Shown here: positions 10,316 through 19,400 of the stretch, piece by piece
Position numbering within the stretch: the stretch's first letter is position 1
How the letters are laid out: every line of letters begins with the position of its first letter
NCBI RefSeq assembly: GCF_004799325.1
Contig: NZ_SSMD01000005.1
Coordinates: 248,001-312,000 of the forward strand
Direction of reading: 5' to 3'
DNA length: 64,000 nucleotides
DNA from: Thalassobius vesicularis
Lineage (GTDB): Bacteria > Pseudomonadota > Alphaproteobacteria > Rhodobacterales > Rhodobacteraceae
Made by a program: the position numbers and the translations under genes
The notes under the pieces: model-generated
What the model saw: the letters and a program-made list of their open reading frames with translations, nothing else
The model's database searches: none
Told to the model about the DNA's origin: nothing

Positions 10316-11737
10316 TCAGGTGCCGCAGAAGGTTTGGGTGACGGCCTCGGAAGGCAGGGGCGGGCGCGTCAGGTCTTCGGCCTCGGGCTGGTCGTCGTAG
10401 GGGCGGGATAGCACGGCGTTGAGGCGGTGGAAGGGGGCGTAATCGCCGGCCTCGGCGGCCTGGATCATCTGCTCGACCCGGTGGTTGCGCGGGATGAAAG
10501 CCGGGTTGGTGGCGCACATCAGGCGGTGCGGGTCGGGTTCGGTAGCTAGGCGCGCGCGCCATTGGGGTTCCCAGCTGTCGAAGGCGGCGGGGTCGGTGAA
10601 CTGATCGCGCGCGGCGGCGCCGGTGGCGAGCTTGCGGAAGGTGTTGGTGAAATCGGCCTGTTGCTGCGTCATGGTGTTGAGCAGGGCGTTGAGCAGGGCC
10701 TCGTCGGCTGCGGTGGCATTCGCCAAGCCGATCTTGCGGCCGAACGCGGCGATCCATTCGGATTTCAGCTGGTCGGCCATGCCGTGGATCGCGGTGGTGA
10801 AGCGTTTGATCGCCTCGTCCGAATTGGGCATCAGCGGGACCAGTGCTGTGGCCAGTTGTGCCATGTTCCAGGCCAGGACATTTGCTTGGTTATCATAGGC
10901 ATAGCGCCCGTGCTGGTCGATCGAGGAATAGACCGTGACGGGGTGGTAGGTATCCATGTAGGCGGCGGGGCCGTAGTCGATCGTCTCGCCCGAGATTGAG
11001 GTGTTGTCGGTGTTCATCACGCCGTGGATGAAGCCGATGGACAGCCATTGCACGACCAGCTTGATCTGCCGATTGATCACGGATTGCAGGAAATCCAGCG
11101 GGGTTTCCGCCTGCGGGTAATGGCGGGTGCGGGCGTATTCGAACAGGGTTTGCAGCCCGTCCAGGTCCTGACGGGCGGCGAAATACTGGAAGGTGCCGAC
11201 GCGCAGGTGGCTGGAGGCGACGCGGGTCAGGATCGCGCCGGGCAGGCCGCGTTCGCGCTGGATGCGCTCTCCGGTACTGACGGCGGCGAGGGCGCGGGTG
11301 GTGGGGATGCCGAGGGCGTACATCGCCTCGGACATCACGTATTCGCGCAGGACGGGGCCCAGCCAGGCGCGCCCGTCGCCACGGCGGCTGAACGGCGTCG
11401 GGCCGGAGCCTTTGAGCTGGATGTCGCGGCGGTGGCCGTGGCGGTCGATCACCTCGCCCAGCAGGATCGCGCGGCCGTCGCCCAGCTGGGGCGAGAAGCC
11501 GCCGAACTGGTGCCCGGCATAGGCCTGTGCCAGCGGGGCGGCGCCCTGCGGGATGGTGTTGCCCGCAAAGACCTGCGCCATCTCCTCAGTGCTGCCGGGG
11601 GTGATGCCAAGCTCTGCTGCCAGCGGTGTGTTGAAGGCGATCAGCTGGGGCGCGGCGACCGGGGTCGGCAGCACGCGCGCGTAAAACCGCGGGGGCAGGG
11701 TGGCGAAGCTGTTGTCGAAAGCTAAGGTCAGGGTCAT
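10316..11737 (-). CDS. selO: SelO family protein adenylyltransferase (YdiU/UPF0061)
   Basis: This 473-residue pseudokinase-fold enzyme transfers AMP from ATP to Ser, Thr or Tyr of target proteins and takes part in the oxidative stress response. Family motifs are [48 protein letters not shown] and [16 protein letters not shown] (catalytic loop with Asn-Thr-Asp-Asn). The C-terminus keeps a Cys three residues from the end, where eukaryotic SELENOO has selenocysteine. ATG 11737 is chosen; a TTG three codons upstream is the alternative. No clear ribosome binding site is visible. Confidence 0.92.
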   Translation of the reverse strand: MTLTLAFDNSFATLPPRFYARVLPTPVAAPQLIAFNTPLAAELGITPGSTEEMAQVFAGNTIPQGAAPLAQAYAGHQFGGFSPQLGDGRAILLGEVIDRHGHRRDIQLKGSGPTPFSRRGDGRAWLGPVLREYVMSEAMYALGIPTTRALAAVSTGERIQRERGLPGAILTRVASSHLRVGTFQYFAARQDLDGLQTLFEYARTRHYPQAETPLDFLQSVINRQIKLVVQWLSIGFIHGVMNTDNTSISGETIDYGPAAYMDTYHPVTVYSSIDQHGRYAYDNQANVLAWNMAQLATALVPLMPNSDEAIKRFTTAIHGMADQLKSEWIAAFGRKIGLANATAADEALLNALLNTMTQQQADFTNTFRKLATGAAARDQFTDPAAFDSWEPQWRARLATEPDPHRLMCATNPAFIPRNHRVEQMIQAAEAGDYAPFHRLNAVLSRPYDDQPEAEDLTRPPLPSEAVTQTFCGT

Positions 11738-11794
11738 GAGGGGCAAATATGACGGGCGGCCCTGAAAGCAAGGCAGGGCAGGGCGAAAGAGGCG

Positions 11795-12241
11795 TTACAG
11801 CGGCAGGGTCATCAGTAGCCGGCCGGGGCGGTCCTGAAACCGGGCGCGGGCCAGAAAGGCGCGGGTGCGGGTGTCGTCCTGCGCGACCTCGCCGGTCAGG
11901 GCGGTCAGACCGGCAGCGGCCAGCGCCTTGGGCAGCGCGCTCAGCACCTCTTGCCCGATGCCGCGCCCCCTCACGCCGGGGCGGATGAACAGCTGATCCA
12001 CGGTGCCGACCAACCCGCCCGCATCCACGGACCAGCCAAAGCCGATCACGATATGGCCGATGGGCGCGCGTTGCGGGCCGATCAGATAGGCTACACCATG
12101 CGGCGAGCCTTCTAGAAGCGGAGTCAGTGCGGCGGCGATGCCTTGCGGGTCAGGGGCCAACCCACGCTCGGCCCGGTCGGCAGCGATCAGGGCAAGTAGG
12201 CGTTCGGCATCCTCGGGGCGGGCCAGATGGAGCGCGGTCAC
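11795..12241 (-). CDS. GNAT-family N-acetyltransferase
   Basis: The product has 148 residues. The acetyl-CoA binding signature is VDQLFIRPGVRGRGIGQ (Arg/Gln-x-x-Gly-x-Gly/Ala type), preceded by an IGHIVIGF strand and followed by LTGEVAQDDTRTRAFLARARF. It starts with GTG at 12241, overlapping the stop of the upstream nucleoside hydrolase gene in a GTGA, so the two genes are translationally coupled. The substrate is unknown. Confidence 0.85.
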   Translation of the reverse strand: MTALHLARPEDAERLLALIAADRAERGLAPDPQGIAAALTPLLEGSPHGVAYLIGPQRAPIGHIVIGFGWSVDAGGLVGTVDQLFIRPGVRGRGIGQEVLSALPKALAAAGLTALTGEVAQDDTRTRAFLARARFQDRPGRLLMTLPL

Positions 12242-13179
12242 AACCGGGCCAGCCTTTCGGTCAGCAGGGCAAAGAAGCCGTCAGCGTCGATGTCGCCCAT
12301 GAACAGCGCGTTCGGTTCACGCCCCGAGACGCGCCACCAGTCGGCGACAGTCATGCCCATGGTCAGCTCGGACTGGGTCTCGATCTCGACATTGACATGG
12401 CGGCCTTGAAACAGGTCGGGGCGGATCAGATAGGCCGTGACACAGGGATCATGCAGCGGCGCACCCAGCCCGCCGTATTTCTCCTTGTCGAAGCGCTCGA
12501 AGAAATCGGTCATCTGCGCGACCGCTTCGCCAACCCGATTGCCAAGCGCGCGGAACGCGTCGTTGCGTTCGCGCGTGACCAGCGCCTTGTGGGTGACATC
12601 CAGCGGCATCACCACGATCCGCACACCCGAGCGGAACACGATCCGCGCCGCCTGCGGGTCAACGTAAATGTTGAACTCGGCGGTTGGGGTAATGTTTCCC
12701 ACCTCGAAATAGGCCCCGCCCATCAGCACGATCTCGCGCACGCGGGTAACGATGTCAGGGGCCTTCTCAAAGGCCATGGCGATGTTGGTCAGCGGCCCCA
12801 GCGGACACAGCGTAACCGAACCTACAGGTTCTGCCCGCAACGTGTCGATGATGAAATCGACCGCGTGCTGCGCCTGCAACGGCATCTGCGGGTCCGGCAA
12901 CACCGGCCCGTCCAGCCCGGTCTTGCCGTGCACATGCTCGGCCGTCACCAGATCACGCCCCAGCGGCCGGTCGCACCCGGCGAACACCTTGATATCCGGC
13001 CGCCCGGCCAGCTCGCACACCTTGCGCGCGTTCAGCTGCGTCAGGGGCAGCGGCACATTGCCCGCCACCGCGGTGATCCCCAGAACCTCGATTTCTTCGG
13101 GGCTGGCCAGCGCCAGCAGGATCGCGATGGCGTCGTCCTGCCCGGGATCGGTGTCGATGATGATGCGGTGCTTGGTCAT
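12238..13179 (-). CDS. Nucleoside hydrolase (inosine/uridine-preferring family)
   Basis: This 313-residue enzyme cleaves the N-glycosidic bond of nucleosides to give ribose and free base (nucleoside salvage). The N-terminal calcium-binding signature IIIDTDPGQDDAIAILLAL is complete. GNVPLPLTQLNARKVCEL and a middle segment with GGAYFEVGNITPTAEFNIYVDP fit the family, as does the Asp in VTHKALVT/HDPCVTAYL near the end. The start at 13179 has AGGAGG five bases upstream. It is the first gene of a two-gene unit with the GNAT gene. Base specificity cannot be assigned from sequence by eye. Confidence 0.92.
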   Translation of the reverse strand: MTKHRIIIDTDPGQDDAIAILLALASPEEIEVLGITAVAGNVPLPLTQLNARKVCELAGRPDIKVFAGCDRPLGRDLVTAEHVHGKTGLDGPVLPDPQMPLQAQHAVDFIIDTLRAEPVGSVTLCPLGPLTNIAMAFEKAPDIVTRVREIVLMGGAYFEVGNITPTAEFNIYVDPQAARIVFRSGVRIVVMPLDVTHKALVTRERNDAFRALGNRVGEAVAQMTDFFERFDKEKYGGLGAPLHDPCVTAYLIRPDLFQGRHVNVEIETQSELTMGMTVADWWRVSGREPNALFMGDIDADGFFALLTERLARL

Positions 13180-13239
13180 GTGGCCTCCTGTCGCCGCCAG
13201 ACCCTGCCCATTTGCCGGGGCAAAGTCCATGCCCCCTGC

Positions 13240-13284
13240 CTTCTTCTTTTTCCAAATATCCCGGGGGGTGAATGGCCGCAGGCC
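13240..13284 (-). repeat. Dispersed GATATTT/AAGAAGAAG element, copy 2
   Basis: Read on the minus strand: GGCCTGCGGCCATTC, a C/G run, GGGATATTT, then GGAAAAAGAAGAAG. It closely matches copy 5 at 52112-52158 and is followed by a G/C-only stem. It lies between the nucleoside hydrolase and the iron-binding protein. Confidence 0.6.
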
Positions 13285-13383
13285 AGAGGGGGGCTGGCCC
13301 CCCTTTGCCCCGCAGCCAAACCGCCAAAACGACAGGGGCGGCCCTGCGTGGACCGCCCCAAACCTCAACTCTTTCCGATCAAA

Positions 13384-14397
13384 TCAGCCGTCGAAATCGA
13401 CGGTCTCGATCAGCTTGACTGCAGCCGGACGCAGCTTTGCCAGCTCCATCAGGTTGACGCTGTCAGCGGTAAAGCTGCCCCAGCTTTTCACCAGCGCCGC
13501 CGGTTCGGTGCCCGGAGCGATCGGGTATTCGTGGTTGGCTTCTGCATAGATCTTCTGCGCCTCGGGCGAGGACAGGAATTCCATCAGCTTCAGGGCGTTG
13601 TCCTTGTTGGGGGCGTATTTCGTCATCGCCACGCCCGAGATGTTGACGTGTGCGCCGTCGCCCTCGAACACCGGGAAGACGATGTTCACGCTGTCGGCCC
13701 ATTCTTTCTGTTCGGGGTCTTCCAGCATCTCGCCCATGTAGTAGGTGTTGCCGATGGCGATGTCGCATTCGCCCGCCCAGATCGCCTTGACCTGGCCACG
13801 GTCGTTGCCTTGGGGTTTGCGCGCCAGGTTGGCTTTCAGCCCTTCCAGCCAAGCCTTGGTGGCCTCTTCGCCGTGGTGGTGCAGGTAGGCGGCGGTCAGC
13901 GCCACGTTGTAGGCGTGCATGCCCGAGCGGGTACAGATGCGGCCCTTCCACTTCGGATCGGCGAGGTCTTCGTAGGTTGTCACCTCTTCGGGCTTCACAC
14001 GGTCCTTGCTGGCATAGACGATGCGCGCCCGAGTGGTCAGGCCCCACCATTGGCCGTCGGGATCATGGAAGGCGGCGGGCACGTTGGCGGCCAGCACGTC
14101 CGAGTGCACCGGCTGGGTCAGCCCGGCCTCGACCACGGCCGACAGGCGCGAGATGTCGACCGTCAGCACCAGATCGGCGGGGCTGCGTTTGCCCTCGGCC
14201 TGCAGGCGCTCGACCATGCCTTTTTCCAGGTAGGCGACGTTCACGGTGATGCCGGTTTCGGCGGTGAAGGCATCCGTCAGCGGCTTCAGCAGGTCCGGCT
14301 GGCGGTACGAATACAGGTTCACATCCTTGGCCAGCGCGGGCAGCGCGGTCATCGTCAGAGCGGCGGCGGCCAGGGCGGATTTGGGCAGAGCGAACAT
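13384..14397 (-). CDS. Ferric-iron ABC transporter periplasmic binding protein (FbpA/AfuA-like)
   Basis: This 337-residue secreted binding protein has a Sec signal peptide (about 23 residues, ending ALPALA before KDVNLYS). It fits the class I ferric-binding family: VNLYSYRQPDLL at the start, a CTRSGMHAYNVAL segment, DIAIGNTYYMGEML, where the adjacent Tyr pair corresponds to the iron-ligand tyrosines of FbpA, and FPVFEGDGAHVNISGVAMTK. Permease and ATPase genes are not adjacent, so it must work with components encoded elsewhere. It stands alone behind a promoter with an operator-like palindrome, consistent with iron control. Confidence 0.9.
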   Translation of the reverse strand: MFALPKSALAAAALTMTALPALAKDVNLYSYRQPDLLKPLTDAFTAETGITVNVAYLEKGMVERLQAEGKRSPADLVLTVDISRLSAVVEAGLTQPVHSDVLAANVPAAFHDPDGQWWGLTTRARIVYASKDRVKPEEVTTYEDLADPKWKGRICTRSGMHAYNVALTAAYLHHHGEEATKAWLEGLKANLARKPQGNDRGQVKAIWAGECDIAIGNTYYMGEMLEDPEQKEWADSVNIVFPVFEGDGAHVNISGVAMTKYAPNKDNALKLMEFLSSPEAQKIYAEANHEYPIAPGTEPAALVKSWGSFTADSVNLMELAKLRPAAVKLIETVDFDG

Positions 14398-14434
14398 GGG
14401 GGTCCCTTTCGACTAGTGCGGTTTCGCTGTGGCG

Positions 14435-14471
14435 GTTTAATCTGACAAAATTACTCAGGTCAATACCTGAT
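14435..14471 (-). promoter_or_regulatory. Promoter with embedded palindrome upstream of the iron-binding protein
   Basis: On the minus strand TTGACC (14463-14458), a 17-base spacer and TTAAAC (14440-14435) form a good housekeeping promoter. The spacer is largely a palindrome, CTGA-N9-TCAG (14442-14458). TCAGGT-N4-ACCTGA (14456-14471) overlaps the -35 element. Such placement fits a repressor, plausibly an iron-responsive one. The same palindrome layout recurs at 34175-34191. Confidence 0.6.
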
Positions 14472-14479
14472 TAATTGCA

Positions 14480-15310
14480 TCAACTTTTATTTTGACCTGC
14501 GCGATGCTCCAGCTTTACCGCATCCCACAGCGCGTCCATCTCGGCTAGATCCGAGTCTTCGGGGCGTTTGCCCATCTCGGCCAGCTTCGCCTCAACACCT
14601 TGGAAACGCTTGATGAATTTGGCGTTTGCAGCACGCAGGGCGGCCTCGGGTTCGATGTTCAGGTGGCGGCCCAGATTGGCCATAACGAACAGCAGGTCAC
14701 CGAATTCTTCCTCGATCTCGGCCTGGGTCAGGGTGTCGCGGGCCTCTTTTAACTCGGCGGCTTCCTCGGCGATCTTGTCGATGACGTGGTCGATGGCGGG
14801 CCAGTCAAAGCCTACCCGTGCCGCGCGTTTTTGCAGCTTGTAGGCGCGCAACAGGGCCGGCAGGCCCACCGCGACCCCGTCCAGAGTGCCCTTTTGCGCC
14901 TTTCCAGCCCGTTCCTGCGCCTTGATCGCTTCCCAGTCCTGGGTCTGTTGCTCGGCCGACTTGTCGCGGGATTCGTCGCCGAACACATGCGGGTGACGAG
15001 CGACCATCTTGTCGGACATGGTGTCGGCCACCTGATCAAAGGTGAACAGCCCGCGTTCGTCCGCCATCTGGGCGTGAAACACCGACTGGAACAGCAGATC
15101 GCCCAGCTCGCCCTTCAGCTCGTCCCAGGCCTCGCGCTCGATCGCGTCGGCCACTTCGTAGGCTTCCTCGATCGTGTAGGGCGCGATGGTCGAGAAGTCC
15201 TGTTCGATGTCCCAGGGGCAGCCGGTCTGCGGATCACGCAGCGCGCGCATGATCGCCAGAAGGCGCGGCATCCCGCCGTTGGGGTCATGGATCAGGTCGT
15301 GATCGGGCAT
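14480..15310 (-). CDS. mazG: Nucleoside triphosphate pyrophosphohydrolase MazG
   Basis: This 276-residue protein has two tandem MazG domains. The first has CPWDIEQDFSTIAPYTIEEAYEVADAIE and ELKGELGDLLFQSVFHA, the second EEAAELKEARDTL and IEEEFGDLLFVMANLGRHL, with the metal-binding ExxE and ExxD pairs in each. It hydrolyses (d)NTPs to NMP plus pyrophosphate, cleaning the nucleotide pool and modulating stress responses. The ATG at 15310 is the first codon giving the family N-terminus. The frame continues open upstream, antisense to the next gene, but that part is not coding. Confidence 0.93.
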   Translation of the reverse strand: MPDHDLIHDPNGGMPRLLAIMRALRDPQTGCPWDIEQDFSTIAPYTIEEAYEVADAIEREAWDELKGELGDLLFQSVFHAQMADERGLFTFDQVADTMSDKMVARHPHVFGDESRDKSAEQQTQDWEAIKAQERAGKAQKGTLDGVAVGLPALLRAYKLQKRAARVGFDWPAIDHVIDKIAEEAAELKEARDTLTQAEIEEEFGDLLFVMANLGRHLNIEPEAALRAANAKFIKRFQGVEAKLAEMGKRPEDSDLAEMDALWDAVKLEHRAGQNKS

Positions 15311-15373
15311 TGCAGCGGCTCCGTGTTTGGGATTGAGTGGGAGACTGACGCTTCGGCCCAAAGGAGTCCACCC

Positions 15374-16534
15374 ATGCCCGTCATCAATCGCATCGCCGGC
15401 CTGTCCGAAGAGATGACCGCCTGGCGTCGGCACCTGCACCAGCACCCCGAACTGGGCTTTGACTGCTTTGAAACGGCGGCCTTTGTCGAGGAACGCCTGC
15501 GCGAATTCGGCGTGGACGAAATCCATACCGGTATCGCCAAAACCGGCATCGTTGCGCTGATCAATGGCCGCGAAAACGGGCCGACGGTGGGCCTGCGCGC
15601 CGACATGGACGCGCTGCCGATTCTGGAGGAGACGGGGGCCGAATATGCCTCGGAAAACAAGGGAGTGATGCATGCCTGCGGGCATGACGGGCACACGACG
15701 ATGCTGCTGGGGGCCGCGAAATACCTGGCCGAAACGCGCAATTTCGCGGGCCGCGTGGCGCTGATTTTCCAACCGGCCGAGGAAAACGGCGGCGGTGGCG
15801 GCGTGATGGTCGAAGAGGGCATCATGGACCGCTTCGACATCGCGCAGGTCTATGCACTGCACAACGCGCCGGGGTTCCACGAGGGCGAGTTTTTCACGAC
15901 GCCCGGGCCGATCATGGCCGCGGTGGATACGTTCCACATCCATATCAAGGGCGTCGGCGGACACGGTGCGATGCCGCATGAAAGCCGCGATCCGGTGGTG
16001 GCGGCAGTAGGGATTGTGCAGGCGATCCAGACGATCTCCAGCCGGAACCACTATGCGCTGGACGATCTGGTGATCTCGGTCACGCAGATCCACACCGGCA
16101 GCGCCGAAAACATCATACCCGAGACCGCCTATATCAACGGCACGGTGCGGACCTTTGACCCCGAGGTGCAGAAAATGGTGCGCCGCCGAATGAAAGAGAT
16201 CGTCGCGGGCATGGCCCCGGCCTATGGCGTCAAGGTCGATCTGAATTACGAGGTCTGGTATCCGGCCACGGTGAACGACCCGGCCAAAACCGCCTTCGCA
16301 GCCGATGTGGCGCGCGAGGTGGCAGGGGCCGAAAACGTGGTCGACGATTACAGCCGCGAAATGGGGGCCGAGGATTTCTCGTACATGCTGAACGCGCGAC
16401 CGGGGGCCTATCTGTTCCTGGGGGCGGGGCCGGGGGCGGGGCTGCACCAGCCGGGCTTCAACTTCAACGACCGGATCTCGCCGATCGGGGCGTCGTTCTT
16501 TGCGCGGGTGGTCGAGACGGCACTGCCGTTGTGA
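15374..16534 (+). CDS. M20D amidohydrolase (hippurate hydrolase / N-acyl-amino acid deacylase)
   Basis: This 386-residue metallopeptidase-like amidohydrolase shows RRHLHQHPELGFD at the N-terminus, GLRADMDALPI, GVMHACGHDGHTTMLLGAA (the Cys-Gly-His-Asp-Gly-His metal site), FQPAEENGGGG and GGHGAMPH of the lid domain. Members cleave N-acyl or N-benzoyl amino acids. There is no signal peptide. AAGGAG stands eight bases before the ATG at 15374. It runs toward speB and could be co-transcribed with it (50-base gap), which would place it in amino acid or amine catabolism. Confidence 0.9.
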   Translation: MPVINRIAGLSEEMTAWRRHLHQHPELGFDCFETAAFVEERLREFGVDEIHTGIAKTGIVALINGRENGPTVGLRADMDALPILEETGAEYASENKGVMHACGHDGHTTMLLGAAKYLAETRNFAGRVALIFQPAEENGGGGGVMVEEGIMDRFDIAQVYALHNAPGFHEGEFFTTPGPIMAAVDTFHIHIKGVGGHGAMPHESRDPVVAAVGIVQAIQTISSRNHYALDDLVISVTQIHTGSAENIIPETAYINGTVRTFDPEVQKMVRRRMKEIVAGMAPAYGVKVDLNYEVWYPATVNDPAKTAFAADVAREVAGAENVVDDYSREMGAEDFSYMLNARPGAYLFLGAGPGAGLHQPGFNFNDRISPIGASFFARVVETALPL

Positions 16535-16584
16535 GGGCGATTGCCCGTCCGTGATCGGCGGGCTCGTCAGGGAAAGGAAAAAAC

Positions 16585-17550
16585 ATGGCACTGGAAGACG
16601 CGAAAAAGCAGATCGACATGGCGTTCACGCGCAGGGATCTGCGGGGGCTGAGCTATGAGAACGCCTTTGCGGGCGCGACCTCGTTCCTGCGGCGCAAGTA
16701 TACCAAGGATTTGACGGGCGTTGATCTGGCGGTGACAGGTGTGCCGTTCGATCAGGCGGTGACGAACCGGACCGGCACCCGGATGGGACCGCGTGCGATC
16801 CGCGAGGCCAGCACGCTGCAACCCTATGACCCGCCCTATGGCTGGGGGTTTGACCCGCTGGGCGAGTTTGCAGTGATTGATTACGGCGATCTGGCCTTTG
16901 ATTACGCCAATGTCAGCGGGACGCCGGGCGCGATCCAAGAGCATTTCCGGACCCTGTTGGCGGGCGGCGTGGGGACGGTGACGCTGGGCGGCGATCACTT
17001 CATCACCCTGCCGATCCTGAAAGCCTATGCCGAGAAATACGGCCCGCTGAGCGTGATCCAGTTCGACGCGCATTCGGACCTGTGGGCCGATGACGACATG
17101 GAGCGGATCGACCACGGCACCTTCATGTACAAGGCGGTGAAACTGGGGCTGGTGGATCCGAAACGCTCGGTCCAGATCGGCATCCGGACGGAGTGCGACG
17201 ACTATTGCGGGATGAACTTCATCGACGCGCGGACGGTGCACGAGGTGGGGCCGGCCGAAGTGGCGCGGCGGGCACGCGAGATCGTTGGGGATCATCAGAC
17301 GTACCTGACCTTCGACATCGACGCGCTGGACCCGGCCTTTGCGCCGGGTACGGGCACGCCGGTCTGGGGTGGGCTGAGCAGCGGTCAGGCGGCGATCATC
17401 CTGCGCGATCTTGCGGGGATCAATCTGGTCGGTGGGGATATCGTCGAGGTTTCGCCGCCCTATGACACCACCGGGGCCACCGCGATTGCAGGCGCGCATG
17501 TGGCGATGGAGCTGATCTGCCTTTGGGGCTGGACGCGGCGGAACGCTTGA
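16585..17550 (+). CDS. speB: Agmatinase / ureohydrolase family
   Basis: This 321-residue manganese enzyme of the arginase superfamily removes urea from agmatine (to putrescine) or from a related guanidino compound. All metal ligands are visible: GGDHFITLP, QFDAHSDLW and TFDIDALDPAFAPGTGTP. The N-terminus FDQAVTNRTGTRMGPRAIRE is typical of agmatinases. The ribosome binding site GGAAAGGA lies just upstream. Guanidinobutyrase or guanidinopropionase activity cannot be excluded without the specificity loop being tested. Confidence 0.88.
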   Translation: MALEDAKKQIDMAFTRRDLRGLSYENAFAGATSFLRRKYTKDLTGVDLAVTGVPFDQAVTNRTGTRMGPRAIREASTLQPYDPPYGWGFDPLGEFAVIDYGDLAFDYANVSGTPGAIQEHFRTLLAGGVGTVTLGGDHFITLPILKAYAEKYGPLSVIQFDAHSDLWADDDMERIDHGTFMYKAVKLGLVDPKRSVQIGIRTECDDYCGMNFIDARTVHEVGPAEVARRAREIVGDHQTYLTFDIDALDPAFAPGTGTPVWGGLSSGQAAIILRDLAGINLVGGDIVEVSPPYDTTGATAIAGAHVAMELICLWGWTRRNA

Positions 17551-17569
17551 ACCCGACGGTTGGGGGACG

Positions 17570-17616
17570 CAAAATTCTTGCAAAGAATTTTGTCCGGAAA
17601 ATTTGAAATTTTCCGG
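17570..17616 (+). terminator. Two tandem A/T-rich hairpins after speB
   Basis: Hairpin 1: CAAAATTCTT (17570-17579) pairs with AAGAATTTTG (17583-17592). Hairpin 2: CCGGAAAATTT (17594-17604) pairs with AAATTTTCCGG (17606-17616). Both stems are perfect. There is no long T tract after them, so they may be an RNA 3'-end stabiliser or a weak terminator. A closely similar pair is at 61802-61850. Confidence 0.6.
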
Positions 17617-17650
17617 GCCTCCGGCGGGAGTATTTCCCGTCAGAAAGAAG
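17617..17650 (+). repeat. Dispersed GTATTT/AGAAAGAAG element, copy 3
   Basis: GCCTCCGGCGGGAGTATTT, six bases, then CAGAAAGAAG. It ends just before the DUF1499 gene, where its AGAAAGAAGG could aid ribosome binding. Confidence 0.6.
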
Positions 17651-17660
17651 GGTAGGACGT

Positions 17661-18065
17661 ATGAAATGGTTGGGGCTGGTTCTTGCGGCTTTGGTCGGGG
17701 TGGCGATCTGGGTGCGTGTGGCGCCGAGTGAGCCGTCGCGTTGGCATGTGCCTGTCAGTGGCGAGGGGGATGCCGCGTTCAAGGCCGGGGTGCGGCGCGT
17801 GATTGCGGGCGATGCCGCGGTGATGGCGCGGCTGGATGCGATCATTCGGGCCACGGCGCGGACGCGGGTGTTGGCGGGCTCGGTTGCCGAGGGACGGATC
17901 ACCTATGTGACGCGCTCGGCCCTGTGGGGGTTTCCTGATTACACCACGGTGGAGTTGCGCGACGGTCAGATCGCGATCCTGGGGCGGTTGCGGTTCGGGC
18001 GCTCAGATCTGGGGGTCAACAAGGCCCGTGTCGACGGGTGGCTGAAGGCTTTGGCGCAGGGATGA
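17661..18065 (+). CDS. DUF1499 family protein
   Basis: This 134-residue protein has an N-terminal hydrophobic segment (LGLVLAALVGVAIWVRV) that serves as signal anchor. A DUF1499 domain follows with the conserved ITYVTRSALWGFPDYTTVE and [21 protein letters not shown]. Function of the family is unknown. It probably faces the periplasm. Its last 63 bases overlap the convergent gene at 18003-18287. Confidence 0.8.
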   Translation: MKWLGLVLAALVGVAIWVRVAPSEPSRWHVPVSGEGDAAFKAGVRRVIAGDAAVMARLDAIIRATARTRVLAGSVAEGRITYVTRSALWGFPDYTTVELRDGQIAILGRLRFGRSDLGVNKARVDGWLKALAQG

Positions 18066-18287
18066 GCTGAGGCAGCCTTGGGCCACTTCGCGCCACATCG
18101 GCACGTTCAGTGACATCTGGCATTGCGCCATGAACATGCGGCCGTCGACTTGCAGGCAGATCGTCTCGCCCAGTTCGATCCGTTTGCCCTGGCTGTCGGT
18201 GCAATAGCAATCCACCGTCTTGCCGCCGATATTGGCGTCGGACAGGGCGGGCGTGGCCGCAAGGATCAGGATCAGGCTAAGGCGCAT
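18003..18287 (-). CDS. Small secreted Cys-containing protein, unknown
   Basis: This 94-residue product has a clear Sec signal peptide ([18 protein letters not shown]) and a mature part with six cysteines visible around [27 protein letters not shown] and QGCLSS. Arrangement of pairs suggests disulfides in the periplasm. The 3' end overlaps the DUF1499 gene on the other strand by 63 bases. No good ribosome binding site is seen before the ATG at 18287. The motif set looks conserved rather than random, so I keep it as a gene, but no function is known to me. Confidence 0.6.
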   Translation of the reverse strand: MRLSLILILAATPALSDANIGGKTVDCYCTDSQGKRIELGETICLQVDGRMFMAQCQMSLNVPMWREVAQGCLSSSLRQSLQPPVDTGLVDPQI

Positions 18288-18350
18288 GGGGAGATGCTAT
18301 CACAAGCGCGGGGCTTGACCAAATACAGTCGATCAGCCAAGGAACCGGTC

Positions 18351-19400
18351 ATGATTTCGCTCGACAGGCTAGCCCAGATCACCCAACGCTTCCAATTCCT
18401 TGAGGCCAAGATGGCCGAGGGGGGCGGGGATATTGCTGCCCTCGGGCGCGAATATTCCGAGTTGCGTCCGGTAGTCGACCAGATCGACGCCTATCGCCAA
18501 TTGCTGGACGACATGGCCGAGGCCGAGGCGATGCTGCGCGACCCCGAGATGCGGGCGCTGGCCGAGGAAGAGCTGCCGGTGTTGAAGGCGCGTCTGCCGC
18601 AGGCCGAGAAGGCGCTGCAACTGGCGCTGCTGCCCAAGGATGCCGCTGATGCGCGTCCGGCGATGATCGAGATCCGCCCAGGCACGGGGGGCGACGAGGC
18701 GGCGCTGTTCGCGGGCGATTTGCTGCGGATGTACCAGCGCTATGCCGAGGCGCGCGGCTGGTCGTTCCAGATCCTTGAGATGCAGCACACCGAGTTGGGC
18801 GGGATCAAGGAAGTCACCGCCCATGTGAAGGGCGAGGGCGTCTTTGCCCGGCTGAAATTCGAGAGCGGCGTGCACCGGGTGCAGCGTGTGCCCGAGACGG
18901 AAAGCGGTGGGCGCATCCACACTTCGGCGGCCACAGTGGCTGTGCTGCCCGAGGCGGAGGACGTGGATATCCAGATTGACGCCAATGATCTGCGGATCGA
19001 CACGATGCGCAGCTCGGGTGCCGGTGGGCAGCACGTGAACACCACCGACTCGGCGGTGCGGATCACGCACATTCCGTCGGGGATCGTCGTCACCAGTTCC
19101 GAGAAATCGCAGCACCAGAACCGCGCTATTGCGATGCAGGTGCTGAAAACGCGGCTTTACGATATGGAGCGGCAGCGGATCGATTCCGAACGGGCGGCCA
19201 ATCGCAAGTCGCAGGTCGGCAGCGGGGATCGCAGCGAGCGCATCCGCACCTACAACTTTCCGCAGGGGCGGATGACGGATCACCGGATCAACCTGACGCT
19301 TTATAAGCTGGACCAGATCCTGCAGGGCGATCTGGACGAGGTGATCGACGCGCTGATCGCCGATCATCAGGCCGCGCTGCTGGCCGAGATGGACGGATGA
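18351..19400 (+). CDS. prfA: Peptide chain release factor 1
   Basis: This 349-residue release factor recognises UAA and UAG and hydrolyses peptidyl-tRNA. The GGQ catalytic motif is in [22 protein letters not shown]. The upstream domain carries the [14 protein letters not shown] signature and the stop-codon recognition region has the RF1-type surroundings ([11 protein letters not shown] before the GGQ domain). The ATG at 18351 has AAGGA at good distance. The stop overlaps prmC in ATGA, so the factor and its own methyltransferase are translationally coupled. Confidence 0.97.
   Translation: MISLDRLAQITQRFQFLEAKMAEGGGDIAALGREYSELRPVVDQIDAYRQLLDDMAEAEAMLRDPEMRALAEEELPVLKARLPQAEKALQLALLPKDAADARPAMIEIRPGTGGDEAALFAGDLLRMYQRYAEARGWSFQILEMQHTELGGIKEVTAHVKGEGVFARLKFESGVHRVQRVPETESGGRIHTSAATVAVLPEAEDVDIQIDANDLRIDTMRSSGAGGQHVNTTDSAVRITHIPSGIVVTSSEKSQHQNRAIAMQVLKTRLYDMERQRIDSERAANRKSQVGSGDRSERIRTYNFPQGRMTDHRINLTLYKLDQILQGDLDEVIDALIADHQAALLAEMDG

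Noticed and set aside
15311-16591. Extension of the mazG frame upstream to 703 codons
   Set aside because: Antisense to the M20 amidohydrolase; MazG homology starts only at 15310.
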